DNA from: Pseudomonas putida
Lineage (GTDB): Bacteria > Pseudomonadota > Gammaproteobacteria > Pseudomonadales > Pseudomonadaceae
Assembly (NCBI RefSeq): GCF_028682175.1
Contig: NZ_JANHKS010000021.1
Coordinates: 26,815 to 90,814, forward strand
Length of the DNA stretch: 64,000 bases
Reading direction: 5' to 3'
Below are positions 6,848 through 16,700 of the stretch, piece after piece. The translations under genes and the position numbers were made by a program. The notes beneath the pieces are model-generated. The model ran no database searches, had not been told where the DNA came from, and was given only the letters and a program-made list of their open reading frames with translations. Each line of letters opens with the position of its first letter. Position 1 is the stretch's first letter.

Positions 6848-8708
6848 TGGCGTGTGTAACCCGCTGGTGCTCATCGGCAGGCCGATTGACGAACAGGATT
6901 CGGACATCGGTATTGTTCCGGTCTTTGATGGCGTTCCAACTCGCAGACAGGTGGATATACCGTCGAAGCAGCAACGACTCTTCCGCCTCGGTCAAGCGCG
7001 AATTGTTTGATTCCCCCAGCGCGTAAGCCTGGAGCTTTGTCGCGATAGATTCTAGGTCCGGCGGTAAAGCCGTTGATTGAGATTGGGGGATTTTTCTGAA
7101 TGGCACGCCATGACGCACGCCAAGCTCGCGCATCACCCGCAAATAAACCTTCGACAAATCCCCATACACTTCACGCTCAATTCTGGTCACGACGTAGACG
7201 CGTTTTTTATCCGGAATCAGATTGTCCCTGATGCGCTGTTCATCCACCGACCAGGTATGCATGTCCAGCGCGATTCCCTGTGTAACCAAACTGCTGACCA
7301 ATGGGCCGATGGAGCTACGTGCCCATGAATAAGCGACCGAACGCTCGTTGGGGGTAGTTTTCATTTCCAGGCTGCTGGTCGGTTTGCTGACCAGCAACCG
7401 TTCGCGCATTCGGGGCAGGTAGCCGCCTCCAATGTCCGAATGCGATCCGGGGAGAACGATATCGTGCTCAGTACGAATCAGGGCGAAATTCAGGCGATGC
7501 TCATCGCGCGCGACCAGTTGCACGATTTTGCGGGCAGAGCCCAACGGCAACCCTAGGTTGAGGCCGGCGTTACGATTGTTGCCAGGACTAAAATCGCCTG
7601 TCAGCGGAGAAACGATGCCGGGAACCGTGTCGAACAAGCCTATAAAGTTCAGGCTGACATCGCGGTGAACCTTCCAAGCGAAACCTTCCACCAACACTGG
7701 AGAACCGGCTGGCAAAGCGTTGGCCAGCATGCTGCTAGCTCCATTACGAATATCGTTGGCAAAGTGACGAGCCGCAGCTGCTCCACGGCTAAAGCCGAAG
7801 ACATCAACCTCAATCTGTTTGATCCGGACATCTGGGTTGTTCTGGATGAATAACCGCAGACTCCTGAGGATCAACGATGGACTCTGCTCTACCCGAGCAA
7901 GCACCCCGGTTTTTCCACGCCCGGTTGCCTGAGCGTATAAGGCGTCGGCACTTCCACTGACTGTCCCAATCCCCTCTAAGTAAACCTTCAGGGATGCCTC
8001 TTCTGCCTCCGGGCCAATCGCTACGTCCGACTGATCCGTGTACAGGTCGTACAGCCGAGCGATGTTGCTGGTGTCATTGCCGTAACTATTGTCCGGGGTA
8101 CTCCCGTCCACACCGTATCCATGCTCCGCACAGAACCGCTGAATCTCCTCGGCCTGGTCCTCCAATCCCACATCACGCGCCATGCATCCCGCGACGCTTT
8201 CGCTGTTTGCCTGATTGTTACCGGTGCCGTCGAAGAACACGCCCAGGCGCAGTGTGATCAGTTGCTCCAGTTCGACTTCTTCCTCTTCTTCCTCGATCTC
8301 CACAGCTTGTGGCTTGGAAGGGGGGCGGCTGTTGGTTGAGCTGACTGGTGTACGCGCGACCAGCGGGGCGGGACTCGTTTCACCTCGCGCTTGCGGCGTA
8401 CTTGCCGGCCGGTGTGCCGCAGGAGTGCTCGCTTTGTAATAGAAACCCGCATGACTGGAAGCAATCAATGCTGCCCGGCAGGGGCAAGTACTGAAGCTGT
8501 CCAGTGTCCCCGCCACGGGTCTGCCATGGCTGATGATGTAAGAAACGCCACCTTCGATTCGATAGGCCTTGCCATCTACACCGCAGGTGACCCGGTCACC
8601 TTCGCGAACATGAGCCTTACCGCGCATGACGACGCGAGGGTCCGAATCCAGCACGATCCCGCCGCAGGTGGTGCGGTCATTTTCGCGAATGAAATATCCT
8701 TTGATCAT
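6840..8708 (-). CDS. PAAR-DUF2235 fusion: type VI secretion lipase effector (Tle type)
   Basis: A 622-residue two-part protein. Residues 1-90 form a PAAR domain (GDRVTCGVDGKAYRIEGG and a CPCRAALI tail), which caps the VgrG spike of the type VI secretion system. A Pro/Ser-rich linker with an acidic run of Glu follows. From about residue 155 comes a DUF2235 alpha/beta-hydrolase: FFDGTGNN at its start, a nucleophile elbow VFGFSRGAAA (GxSxG), FDTVPGIV, and a late PGSHSDIGGGY carrying the likely catalytic His. Tle enzymes with this domain cleave membrane phospholipids of rival cells. The gene sits between a small PAAR-like protein and a probable immunity lipoprotein; no VgrG or secretion core gene is in the window, so this is an orphan effector cassette. 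Confidence 0.88.
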   Translation of the reverse strand: MIKGYFIRENDRTTCGGIVLDSDPRVVMRGKAHVREGDRVTCGVDGKAYRIEGGVSYIISHGRPVAGTLDSFSTCPCRAALIASSHAGFYYKASTPAAHRPASTPQARGETSPAPLVARTPVSSTNSRPPSKPQAVEIEEEEEEVELEQLITLRLGVFFDGTGNNQANSESVAGCMARDVGLEDQAEEIQRFCAEHGYGVDGSTPDNSYGNDTSNIARLYDLYTDQSDVAIGPEAEEASLKVYLEGIGTVSGSADALYAQATGRGKTGVLARVEQSPSLILRSLRLFIQNNPDVRIKQIEVDVFGFSRGAAAARHFANDIRNGASSMLANALPAGSPVLVEGFAWKVHRDVSLNFIGLFDTVPGIVSPLTGDFSPGNNRNAGLNLGLPLGSARKIVQLVARDEHRLNFALIRTEHDIVLPGSHSDIGGGYLPRMRERLLVSKPTSSLEMKTTPNERSVAYSWARSSIGPLVSSLVTQGIALDMHTWSVDEQRIRDNLIPDKKRVYVVTRIEREVYGDLSKVYLRVMRELGVRHGVPFRKIPQSQSTALPPDLESIATKLQAYALGESNNSRLTEAEESLLLRRYIHLSASWNAIKDRNNTDVRILFVNRPADEHQRVTHANE

Positions 8709-8836
8709 TTGGTTTTTATCCCTGTTCAGGATCCGCGTCCGTGCGGTTTTGGAGGCTTAAGCTGCGGCGGTCGACGTTGGGGATGCCTGGCTGGGGTGTG
8801 ATTGAAATCACTGCAGCCAAGGGATCGGCCAAAAGG

Positions 8837-9334
8837 TCAGTCGCTAACTGGCGGGAGAAAATCTTCGGGCATGGATACGCCTTTGCGCATCACCAGGACG
8901 ACGTCCCATTGAAGCGTGTTGATGATTTCGTCGCCGTTGTCGAGGCGACTACCGACCAGTGCGATGTCGGAGTATTCGCTACCTGCACCAGTGATTATTC
9001 TGGCGCTGCTGCCATCGGGATAGATCGCTTGATCACCCTTGTGCACGCCCCGGACCTTTTGGTCATCATCGAGCGTGAATGTCACAACTGAACTGGTTTT
9101 CTCGATTACACCGCCGTCGCGCGTCTGGCTGCCCTCCGTCGCGAGTCGGTAAATACCGGTCACTGGGTGGGCCTTGCAGTACTCCTGTTGCTGACGAATC
9201 ATCGCTTGGGACTCGACGTCAAATTCTGCGATCTGTTCGTCAGTGAAGACAGCTTGATCCATTCGCAGCAGTAACTCAGGTGTGGCTTCGTTGGTATAGG
9301 GAGAGGGGGTTAGAGGCTTCATATCGGTATCCAT
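8837..9334 (-). CDS. Small hypothetical protein with a PAAR-like C-terminal half
   Basis: A 165-residue soluble protein, 128 bases upstream of the PAAR-lipase gene and on the same strand. The N-terminal half is helical and Gln/Glu-rich (DEQIAEFDVESQAMIRQQQ). The C-terminal half is beta-rich with glycine turns: VRGVHKGDQAIYPDGSSARI, then ITGAGSEYSDIALVGSRLDNGDE. That alternation (GD..., ..I.tG....., A.vGs....GD) resembles PAAR repeats, so it may be a PAAR-like adaptor or spike protein of the same cassette. I do not recognise a named family and the PAAR resemblance is weak. Start may be the ATG at 9334 or, four residues on, the one at 9322, which has a better-spaced GGA. Confidence 0.55.
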   Translation of the reverse strand: MDTDMKPLTPSPYTNEATPELLLRMDQAVFTDEQIAEFDVESQAMIRQQQEYCKAHPVTGIYRLATEGSQTRDGGVIEKTSSVVTFTLDDDQKVRGVHKGDQAIYPDGSSARIITGAGSEYSDIALVGSRLDNGDEIINTLQWDVVLVMRKGVSMPEDFLPPVSD

Positions 9335-9777
9335 TTCCGTGACGATGTCGTGCTTCTCCGTGCATGGAGGAAGCGTGATCGGGATCAGAATGGCGTGAGG
9401 CAGGCAGCGCGGGGGAGGAGGGAAAGGTAGGCTGTGGTGAGGGCTTTTCTTTCAGATCACTAGTCCATTTCCTACAGATAGGGACTCATCGACTTCACGG
9501 GGTTTAACGCGAAAAGGTCAGACTGGCCTGACCAAATCTGCGACGCAAGTCTCAGCTTCAAATCGAAATGTATCGTCCATGAAACATTTTTTTGACAGGC
9601 AAAAATCCTCGTCTAGCCTGAATAATCCCTTCGTCCGACAATCTTCTATAATCGGAAAAACGCTTAAAAATCAGTTGCTTGAATTGATTTGGCCATCATC
9701 TTGCCGCCACTCGTCGGACAACAAAACGACCACGCCGTTATAACGAAAGTTTCACAAGACGGTAAATTTTCTTACAT
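9335..9777. other. Intergenic region upstream of the siderophore locus
   Basis: About 440 bases without a gene. It contains a palindrome (GGTCAG-N6-CTGACC) at 9516-9533, a TTGACA at 9592, a TATAAT at 9647-9652, and drops in GC relative to the flanks. Promoters for the divergent effector cassette and the sigma-factor gene must lie here, but I cannot assign a well-formed -35/-10 pair. Confidence 0.5.
9516..9533. promoter_or_regulatory. Perfect palindrome GGTCAG-N6-CTGACC
   Basis: Six-base arms are perfectly inverted around ACTGGC, between the effector cassette and the ECF sigma gene. It could be an operator or a weak terminator stem; no run of T follows on either side. Confidence 0.25.
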
Positions 9778-9796
9778 TGCAATGAGAATCGTTTGC
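9778..9796 (+). promoter_or_regulatory. Fur box upstream of the ECF sigma factor
   Basis: TGCAATGAGAATCGTTTGC matches the Fur consensus GATAATGATAATCATTATC at 13 of 19 positions, including the AATGA and AATC cores. It lies 40-60 bases before the likely sigma-factor start, as expected for iron repression of a PvdS-like sigma. Confidence 0.7.
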
Positions 9797-9838
9797 GTTA
9801 TTCTTCGCGTTCCTTTGTATCCGGGGATGTCGAAAAAC

Positions 9839-10408
9839 ATGGAATTTCGTCCTGCAATGAGCCAGCCAGTCAGGCTTCGCGCAACCGGACCTGGCGGGGG
9901 CTGTGTGGCGATCGATCCTCATCTCGATGCCTTGATGGGCACCTACAACACCCATCGGGAAGGGCTCTTGCGCCTGGCTGCAAAATTCCTCGGCTGTCGT
10001 GCCCGCGCCGAAGACGTGGTGCAGGATGCCTTCGTGAAAATGCTCGAAAGCGACCTGGCGTCCATCGAGCCTGCGCGCTACATGTTCCGTGTGGTGCGCA
10101 ACCTGGCCATCGATCGCCTGCGCCGTCAGCGTCTCGAGCGCAACCACGGTGTCGAAGCCGAACTCGACGAGCAGCAACGCTTCGAGGTCTCGCCGGAACG
10201 GGTGCTGGCGGGCCGCGAGTCGGTCAGCCAACTGGTCGGCGCCCTCAACGAGCTGCCCAAGCGCATGCGCATCGTCTTCAACCTTAGCCAGATCCAGGGT
10301 TACACCCAGCGCGACGTGGCCAAGGTCATCGGCACTTCGCCCACCATGGTCAATTTCCTCCTGCGCGACACGCTGTCCCACTGTCGTTCGCGGCTGGGCG
10401 AGATCTGA
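9839..10408 (+). CDS. PvdS-like ECF (iron-starvation) sigma factor
   Basis: A 189-residue sigma-70 family ECF protein. Region 2 shows AAKFLGCRARAEDVVQDAFVKM and RYMFRVVRNLAIDRLRRQR; region 4 shows LNELPKRMRIVFNLSQIQGYT and VIGTSPTMVNFLLRDTLSHCR. These follow the layout of PvdS, the iron-starvation sigma of pyoverdine genes, including the unusual SPT.VNF..RD..HCR end. The Fur box lies directly upstream, so the long open frame back to 9689 cannot all be translated. I chose the ATG at 9839; 9827 and 9857 are also possible. No anti-sigma gene follows, so control is probably through Fur. Its likely target is the TAAAC-N16-CGT promoter before the ornithine hydroxylase gene. Confidence 0.88.
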   Translation: MEFRPAMSQPVRLRATGPGGGCVAIDPHLDALMGTYNTHREGLLRLAAKFLGCRARAEDVVQDAFVKMLESDLASIEPARYMFRVVRNLAIDRLRRQRLERNHGVEAELDEQQRFEVSPERVLAGRESVSQLVGALNELPKRMRIVFNLSQIQGYTQRDVAKVIGTSPTMVNFLLRDTLSHCRSRLGEI

Positions 10409-10457
10409 GCGTGATTTTCACTTTTTCTGTCTTTGCTTTTACTGCCCGGAGTCATCC

Positions 10458-12152
10458 ATGAAATTAGTTCGTCTGGTCTTCCAGCAATACCGCTGGCCGC
10501 TCGCGATGGTGATGTTGCTGAGCATCAGCAGCGGCCTGCTGAGCGTGGGCGTGATTGCCTTCGTCAACCAGCGCATGATCAGCACCCACGACGGTCTGGG
10601 CACCGCGCTGTGGCAGTTCGGCCTGATGCTGGTGGTGCTGCTGGCGCTGGCGTCCGGTGCCTCGCTGTCACTGACGGCGCTGGGGCATCGCTTCGTCTAC
10701 GGCCTGCGCCGGGTGATGGTCAAGCGCCTGCTGGACACCAACATCGAACGCATCGAGTCCATCGGCGGGGCGAAGATCTTTGCCAGTCTGTCCAGCGACA
10801 TCCGCGCCGTGACCATGGCCTTCGTGCAGTTGCCGGACCTGATCTACGGCACGGTGTTGAGCGTCGCGGCGTTCAGTTACCTGGCCTGGCTTTCGCCTTC
10901 GCTGTTCGTCACCACCCTGTGCTGGATGGCCTTCACCCTGGGTGTCGGCTGGCTGCTGGTGGGCAAGCTCAACGCGCACATCCGGGCGCTGCGTGAGTCC
11001 GAAGACAAGCTGTACCAGAGCTATCAGGGCGTGATCGACGGGCGCAAGGAACTGACCCTCAACCGCGACCGCGCCCGCCGCCTGTACGAAGAAACCTTCG
11101 ACGCCGCCGCACTGCGCTACCGCGAGCATTTCACCCTGGCCGACCGCTACCACGGCCTGGCCAGCAACTGGGCGAACATCATGGTGCTGGGCACCATTGG
11201 CCTGGCGTTCTACCTGGCCAACGGCCTGGGCTGGGCGCCGACGGAAGTGGCAGCGACCTACGCGCTGACCGTGCTGTTCATGCGCACGCCGCTGGTGCTG
11301 GCGGTGGCGGCAATTCCGGCCCAGGTCTCCGGGCGCGTGGCGCTGGACAAGGTCGAATCCCTGGCCCTGGCCGAGCACCACGACAGCTTCGAAGTCGCCC
11401 CGAGTCACATCGCCGGCCATTGGCAGACCCTGGAATTGCGTGACGTGGAATATCACTACCCGCCCCAGGGCGACGAGCCTGGCTTCGACGTCGGGCCGGT
11501 CAACCTGACCCTGCGCCGTGGCGAAACGGTGTTCCTGATGGGCGGCAACGGCAGCGGCAAGTCCAGCCTGGCGCGCCTGCTCAGCGGGCTGTATCGCCCC
11601 TCGGCCGGGGTGATCCTGATCGATGGCCAGGCGATCGGCGCCGACGACTGGCTCGCCTACCGTCACCTGTTCGCCAGCGTGTTCACCGACTTTCACCTGT
11701 TCTCGCAGTTGCTGGGGGAGAAGGGCGAGAACGCCGACGCGCCGCACATCGAGCATTGGCTTGAACAACTGCACATGAAGCACAAGGTGCAGATCGGCGA
11801 CGGGCACCTGCTCGACACCCGTTTCTCCCAAGGCCAGCGCAAGCGTCTGGCGCTGTTGCTGGCGCTGCTGGAGAAGCGCGACATCCTGCTGCTGGACGAG
11901 TGGGCCGCCGACCAGGATCCGCTGTTTCGCCGCTTCTTCTACCGCGAGCTGCTGCCGATGTTCAAACAGGCAGGCATTACAGTATTCGCGATCAGCCACG
12001 ACGACCAGTACTTCGACCTGGCCGACCGGCTGGTGAAGATGGAGTCCGGCCAGCTCAGCGAATTGCAGGGCGATCGCCGGGAAAACGCCAGCCGCGATGC
12101 GGTGCATGAGATCGGCGGCGCGTACCGGATGCAAAACGTAAAGGCTTTGTAA
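10458..12152 (+). CDS. PvdE-like cyclic-peptide ABC exporter (fused TM and ATPase)
   Basis: A 564-residue half-type ABC transporter, similar in size to PvdE (about 549). Six hydrophobic helices occupy residues 1-310. The ATPase domain follows: Walker A GGNGSGKSSLA near 361, signature FSQGQRKRLALL near 455, and Walker B ILLLDEWAADQDP near 475, with a switch His in FAISHDD. PvdE and SyrD move NRPS peptide precursors across the inner membrane to the periplasm. The start ATG has GGAG seven bases upstream, and the gene begins 49 bases after the sigma factor. Its position before the ornithine hydroxylase and NRPS genes points to export of the acylated siderophore peptide. A longer frame back to 10089 merely runs through the sigma gene. 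Confidence 0.9.
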   Translation: MKLVRLVFQQYRWPLAMVMLLSISSGLLSVGVIAFVNQRMISTHDGLGTALWQFGLMLVVLLALASGASLSLTALGHRFVYGLRRVMVKRLLDTNIERIESIGGAKIFASLSSDIRAVTMAFVQLPDLIYGTVLSVAAFSYLAWLSPSLFVTTLCWMAFTLGVGWLLVGKLNAHIRALRESEDKLYQSYQGVIDGRKELTLNRDRARRLYEETFDAAALRYREHFTLADRYHGLASNWANIMVLGTIGLAFYLANGLGWAPTEVAATYALTVLFMRTPLVLAVAAIPAQVSGRVALDKVESLALAEHHDSFEVAPSHIAGHWQTLELRDVEYHYPPQGDEPGFDVGPVNLTLRRGETVFLMGGNGSGKSSLARLLSGLYRPSAGVILIDGQAIGADDWLAYRHLFASVFTDFHLFSQLLGEKGENADAPHIEHWLEQLHMKHKVQIGDGHLLDTRFSQGQRKRLALLLALLEKRDILLLDEWAADQDPLFRRFFYRELLPMFKQAGITVFAISHDDQYFDLADRLVKMESGQLSELQGDRRENASRDAVHEIGGAYRMQNVKAL

Positions 12153-12171
12153 GTTTTTCATCGCAAGAGAC

Positions 12172-12195
12172 TAAACAGCCTGAAGGCTCAGGCGT
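12172..12195 (+). promoter_or_regulatory. PvdS-type (iron-starvation) promoter TAAAC-N16-CGT
   Basis: TAAAC at 12172 and CGT at 12193 are separated by exactly 16 bases, matching the PvdS IS-box layout (TAAAT-N16/17-CGT) with one difference. It lies just before a Fur box and about 120 bases ahead of the ornithine hydroxylase start, so it may drive the biosynthetic genes from the local ECF sigma factor. Confidence 0.6.
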
Positions 12196-12198
12196 CTT

Positions 12199-12217
12199 TG
12201 TAATGATAATCAGTCTT
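12199..12217 (+). promoter_or_regulatory. Fur box upstream of ornithine N5-monooxygenase
   Basis: TGTAATGATAATCAGTCTT matches the Fur consensus at 14 of 19 positions with an unbroken TAATGATAATCA core. It overlaps the region just downstream of the IS-type promoter, giving direct iron control in addition to control through the sigma factor. Confidence 0.75.
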
Positions 12218-12314
12218 ACTCATTCTCGATGCGCTCTCACTGCCCGAATGCCGCTGTGACCTGGGTCACGCAAGGCTCCACCTGAGGGCGCATCGCTCCA
12301 AACGAGAGGGAAGC

Positions 12315-13643
12315 ATGGAACTCGTCTACGACTACATCGGCATAGGATTCGGCCCGTCCAATTTGGCACTGGCCATCGCCACCCAGGAGCATGCGCTGCG
12401 CACCGGTCTTGCGCCCAAGGTGTGTTTCCTGGAGAAGAAGCCAGCGTTCAACTGGCACGAAGGCATGCTGATCGACGGCTCCACCATGCAGATTTCCTTC
12501 CTCAAGGACTTGGTCACCCAGCGCAACCCGGCCAGCCGCTTCACCTTCGTCAATTACCTGAAGGAGCGCGGGCGCCTGCAGGACTTCATCAACCTCAAGA
12601 CCTTCTTCCCGACCCGCGAGGAATACACCGACTACCTGAGCTGGGCCGCCTCGCACTTTGCCGAGCAGGCGCACTACGGTGAGGAAGTGATCTCGGTCGA
12701 ACCGCATTTCCAGGACGGCCGATTCGTCGCGGTGGACGTGCTGTCCCGTGGGCCGAGCGGTGGCATTTCCCGGCGCCGGGCGCGCAACCTGGTGTTCGGT
12801 ATCGGTGGCATCCCCCAGGCGCCAGCGGCATTCGATGGCCTGAGCGATCCGCGCGTACTGCACTCGGCCGGCTACCGTGGCGGCATCGAAAAACTGCTGA
12901 CCAACCGCCCGGGCCCGGTGCGGGTGGCGGTGGTGGGCGGCGGCCAGAGCGCGGCGGAAATCTTCGAAGACCTGGCCAGCCGTTTCGACAACGTCGAGGC
13001 CAGCCTGGTGATTCGCGGCAGCGCGCTCAAGCCGTCCGACGACAGCCCCTTCGTCAACCAGATCTTCAACCCGTCGTTCACCGACACCATCTTCAACCAC
13101 AGCGAGGAGCGCCGCGACGCGCTGTTCGCGGAGTTCCGCAACACCAACTATTCGGTGGTCGACAACGACCTGATCGAGACCATCTTCCAGCGCCTCTATC
13201 ACCAGAAGGTGCGCGGCGAGCAGCGTCATCGCCTGCTGACCAACCGCGAAGTGGCCCACGCCGAAGTCAGTGCCGCCGGCATCGAGCTGTTCCTGCGCGA
13301 CGCTCCCCATGACCAGATGCACAGCGAGTCCTTCGACATCGTGGTGCTGGCCACCGGTTACCGCCGTGACTACCACCTGGAGTTGCTGGCAGGCGTGCAG
13401 GACCACATTCAGGGTGCAGGCGTTGACCGCAATTATCGCCTGCCACTGACCGCCGGCAGCGACGCAGGCATTTTTCTCCAGGGCTGCTGCGAAGACAGCC
13501 ACGGCCTGAGTGACACTCTGCTGTCCGTGCTGGCGGTGCGTTCCCAGGAAGTGGTCGAGTCGATTTTCGACGGGCACGAGCAGTCCTGCGCCAGCCGACC
13601 GGCCAGCGCCCACGAGCGCGTGGCGTTGAAACTGGCGCGCTGA
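12315..13643 (+). CDS. L-ornithine N5-monooxygenase (PvdA-like)
   Basis: A 442-residue flavoprotein, essentially the length of PvdA (443). It converts L-ornithine to N5-hydroxyornithine with FAD, NADPH and oxygen, the first step to hydroxamate iron ligands. The FAD site is YIGIGFGPSNLALA (residues 7-20), the NADPH site VAVVGGGQSAAEIFEDLA near 206, and the ATGY motif (VVLATGYRRDYH) near 344. Substrate-side motifs MQISFLKDLVTQRNP and FTFVNYLKERGRL are also typical. The ATG at 12315 has GAGGGAAG upstream. It follows a Fur box and a sigma-type promoter and precedes the NRPS genes. Its presence is the main evidence that two NRPS modules use a hydroxyornithine derivative. Confidence 0.95.
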   Translation: MELVYDYIGIGFGPSNLALAIATQEHALRTGLAPKVCFLEKKPAFNWHEGMLIDGSTMQISFLKDLVTQRNPASRFTFVNYLKERGRLQDFINLKTFFPTREEYTDYLSWAASHFAEQAHYGEEVISVEPHFQDGRFVAVDVLSRGPSGGISRRRARNLVFGIGGIPQAPAAFDGLSDPRVLHSAGYRGGIEKLLTNRPGPVRVAVVGGGQSAAEIFEDLASRFDNVEASLVIRGSALKPSDDSPFVNQIFNPSFTDTIFNHSEERRDALFAEFRNTNYSVVDNDLIETIFQRLYHQKVRGEQRHRLLTNREVAHAEVSAAGIELFLRDAPHDQMHSESFDIVVLATGYRRDYHLELLAGVQDHIQGAGVDRNYRLPLTAGSDAGIFLQGCCEDSHGLSDTLLSVLAVRSQEVVESIFDGHEQSCASRPASAHERVALKLAR

Positions 13644-13669
13644 TCCGCGCCCGCCACACCCGTCGTCAC

Positions 13670-13699
13670 GGTGGCTGCTGGTCGGCCACCCACTCTTTT
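13670..13699 (+). terminator. Possible hairpin terminator or attenuator between hydroxylase and NRPS
   Basis: GGTGGC and GCCACC form a six-pair stem around a nine-base loop, followed by CACTCTTTT. It could partly end transcripts after the monooxygenase gene or modulate read-through into the NRPS genes. The T run is short and interrupted, so this is weak. Confidence 0.3.
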
Positions 13700-13769
13700 C
13701 TCACAACGTTGCGGGCGGCCCGAGAGGCTGTCTGTGGGTTGAGCCTTGCCGAAACAAATAGGTGAAAGA

Positions 13770-16700
13770 ATGAAATCCATACGAGATCAGGCCGCGCATT
13801 TTCCCGAACTGGTGGGCCTTTATGCGCAGAGCCAGCCGGATCGGATTGCCCTTCGACACATCGTTTCCGAAGACCATGAACCGCTGCTGACCAGCTACGC
13901 CGAGCTGGACTTGCAGGCGCGATCCATTGCCGGATTGCTGCAGCATCACCTGGGCGTCCAGGGTGGCGAGCGCTGCGTGCTGATCCTGCCCACCGGTGCC
14001 GACTACGCGGCAGCGTTCCTGGGCTGCCTGCATGCCGGGGTCATCGCGGTTCCGGCGTTCGCGCCCGAGTACAACCGCCAGACGCACCTGGACCGCCTGA
14101 CCGGCATCCTGCAAGACGCCGCCCCCGGCATGGTGCTGGGGCGCCGCGAAGACCTGGATAAATTCCAGCACCTGCTGCAACCCTTCATGCCGGCGGGCGG
14201 GCGTTTTGTCGCCATCGAAGAGGTCCACGGCTGGCAGGCATCGTTCCAGCCCTCGCTGATCGACACCTCGTCGCTGGCGTTCCTGCAATACACCTCCGGT
14301 TCCACCAGCGCGCCCAAGGGCGTGATGGTCTCGCACAACAACCTGATGGCCAACGAAGTGGCCATGGCCCGGCACTTCGTCACCGATGCCGCCACCGAAA
14401 GCTGGGTCAGCTGGCTGCCGCTGTACCACGATATGGGCCTGATGTGCGGCCTGCTGCTGCCGCTGTATTACGGCGGCACCCTGAACCTGATGTCGCCCAA
14501 TTATTTCCTTGGTCGCCCGGCGCGCTGGCTGGAAGTCATGAGTCAGTACGGCGGCACTTTCTCCGGCGGCCCGGATTTCGCCTATCGCCTGTGCGTCGAG
14601 CGGATCAAGCCGAGCGCCGTGAAGAACCTCAGGCTCGACAACTGGAGCCTGGCGTTTTCCGGCTCCGAGCCGATCCGCATCGCGACCCTGGACGCGTTCA
14701 GCGAGCACTTCGCCGCCGCCGGTTTCGACCGTCGCGCCTTGACCCCCAGCTATGGCCTGGCCGAAGCCACGCTGTTCGTCGCCGCGGCCATGCGTGACAA
14801 GCCGTTCGGCATCAAGCGTTTCGACGGCAATCAACTGGCGCCGGGGGACTCTGCCGAAGCGCTGTTCGCCAACGGGAACGCCACCAGCCGCCTGCCGGGT
14901 TGCGGCTGGTGCCGTGACGATCATGACCTGCGCATCGTCGATCCGGCCACCCAACAGGTGTTGCCGCAAGGGCAGGTGGGTGAAATCTGGATCGCCGGCC
15001 CAAGCGTTGCCGAAGGCTATTGGCAGAACCCCGAGGCCACTGCCCAGACCTTCGTCCAGCACGACGGCCAGCGCTGGCTGCGCAGCGGTGACCTGGGGAT
15101 TGCCAGTGCCGGTGAGCTGTTCATCAGTGGCCGCTTGAAGGACCTGATTATCCTCAACGGCCAGAACCTCTACCCGCAGGACATCGAACAGTCGCTGGAG
15201 AAGAGCGTCGAGTTGCTGCGTCGCGGGCGCATCGCCGCCTTCCCGGTGACCGACGAGCAGGGCGCCGAAGGGGTGGGGCTGGCCCTGGAAATCAGCCGCA
15301 ACGTGCGCCGCCTGATGAAGCCGCAGATGATCTGCGAAGCGGTGCGCGATGCGGTGTCCGAACTCTTTTTGGTGGCGCCGAAAGTCATTGTGCTACTGGA
15401 ACCGGGCGCCTTGCCGCGCACCACCAGCGGCAAGTTGCAGCGTTCGGCCTGCCGGGCCGGTTGGCAGAACGGCAGCCTGGACAGCTTCGCCCTCTGGCAG
15501 GACGGCCGTCTGCTCGACACCGCCGGCGAGCAAGGCCCTGCCGACGCCCAGCCGGTTCTGCCCGAAGTGCTGGCCGCCTGGCGTGAAGTGCTGGGCAAGC
15601 AGGACCTCGCCCCACACGACCACTTCTTCGCCCGTGGCGGCGACTCGGTGGGCGTGGTCCAGGTGCTGTCGCGTCTCAACCGCGAGCTGGTCCTGAAGCT
15701 GGAACCCGCGCACCTGTTCGAGCACCCGACCCTGTGCCAGTTCAGCGCCCATGTCGCAAGCCAGACCCGCAGCGGCGAACGCCCACAGGCCGTGGCCCGC
15801 ATCCCGCGTGATCCTGCGCCGGAGCAATCCTTCGCCCAGCAACGGCTGTGGTTCCTCGCGCAACTGGAACCTGACAGCAGCGCCTATCACCTGTGCGGGC
15901 AGTTGAGCCTGAACGGCGCGGTGGACGACCTCGCCCTGCAGCGCAGCTTCGACGATCTGGCGGCACGGCATGAAAGCCTGCGCACCACCTTTGCCATCGA
16001 CGCCAACGAAGTGCTGGTGCAGCGCATTCATGCACCGCAACCGGTCATCATCGAACGTCATGATTTGAGTCTGCATGCCCAGCCGGTCGAGGCCCTGGGC
16101 GAGCTGGCCAAGGCTGCGGTCGAGCAACCGATGGACCTGCAGACCGGTCCCCTGTGGCGCGTGCTCAACGTGCGTCTGGCTGCCGACCAGCAACAACTGG
16201 TGCTGGTGCTGCACCACATCATCGCTGACGGCTGGTCGGTGCAGGTCATCCTCAAGGACTTCGCCGCGCTCTACCGCGCCCACGCACAAAACCGCACGCC
16301 CGCATTGCCGGAGTTGCCGATCCAGTACGCCGATTTCGCCGCCTGGCAGCGCGAGCGTCTGGCTGCGGGCGAGCGTGAGCGTCAACTGAGGTACTGGCGC
16401 GAGCGTCTGGGCGACACCCAGCCGGTGCTCGACCTGCCTGCCGACCGCCCGCGTGCGGCGCAGCAAAGTCATCGCGGCGCACGTTATGCCATCGCCTTCG
16501 ACAGCACGCTGAGCCAAGGGCTGCGGGATCTGGCCGCCGGTCACGGCGCCACGCTGTTCATGGTCATGCTGGCGGCCTACAAGACCCTGTTGCAGCGCTA
16601 CAGCAGCCAGACCGACCTGCGCGTCGGCGTGCCGGTGGCCGGGCGTACCTGCACCGAAGCCGAGGGCCTGATCGGCCTGTTCGTCAACACCCTGGTGCTG

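Noticed and set aside
9752..13613. Long minus-strand frames opposite the sigma factor, exporter and ornithine hydroxylase
   Set aside because: The plus-strand proteins carry full family motifs, and the opposite frames are Gln/His-rich shadows.
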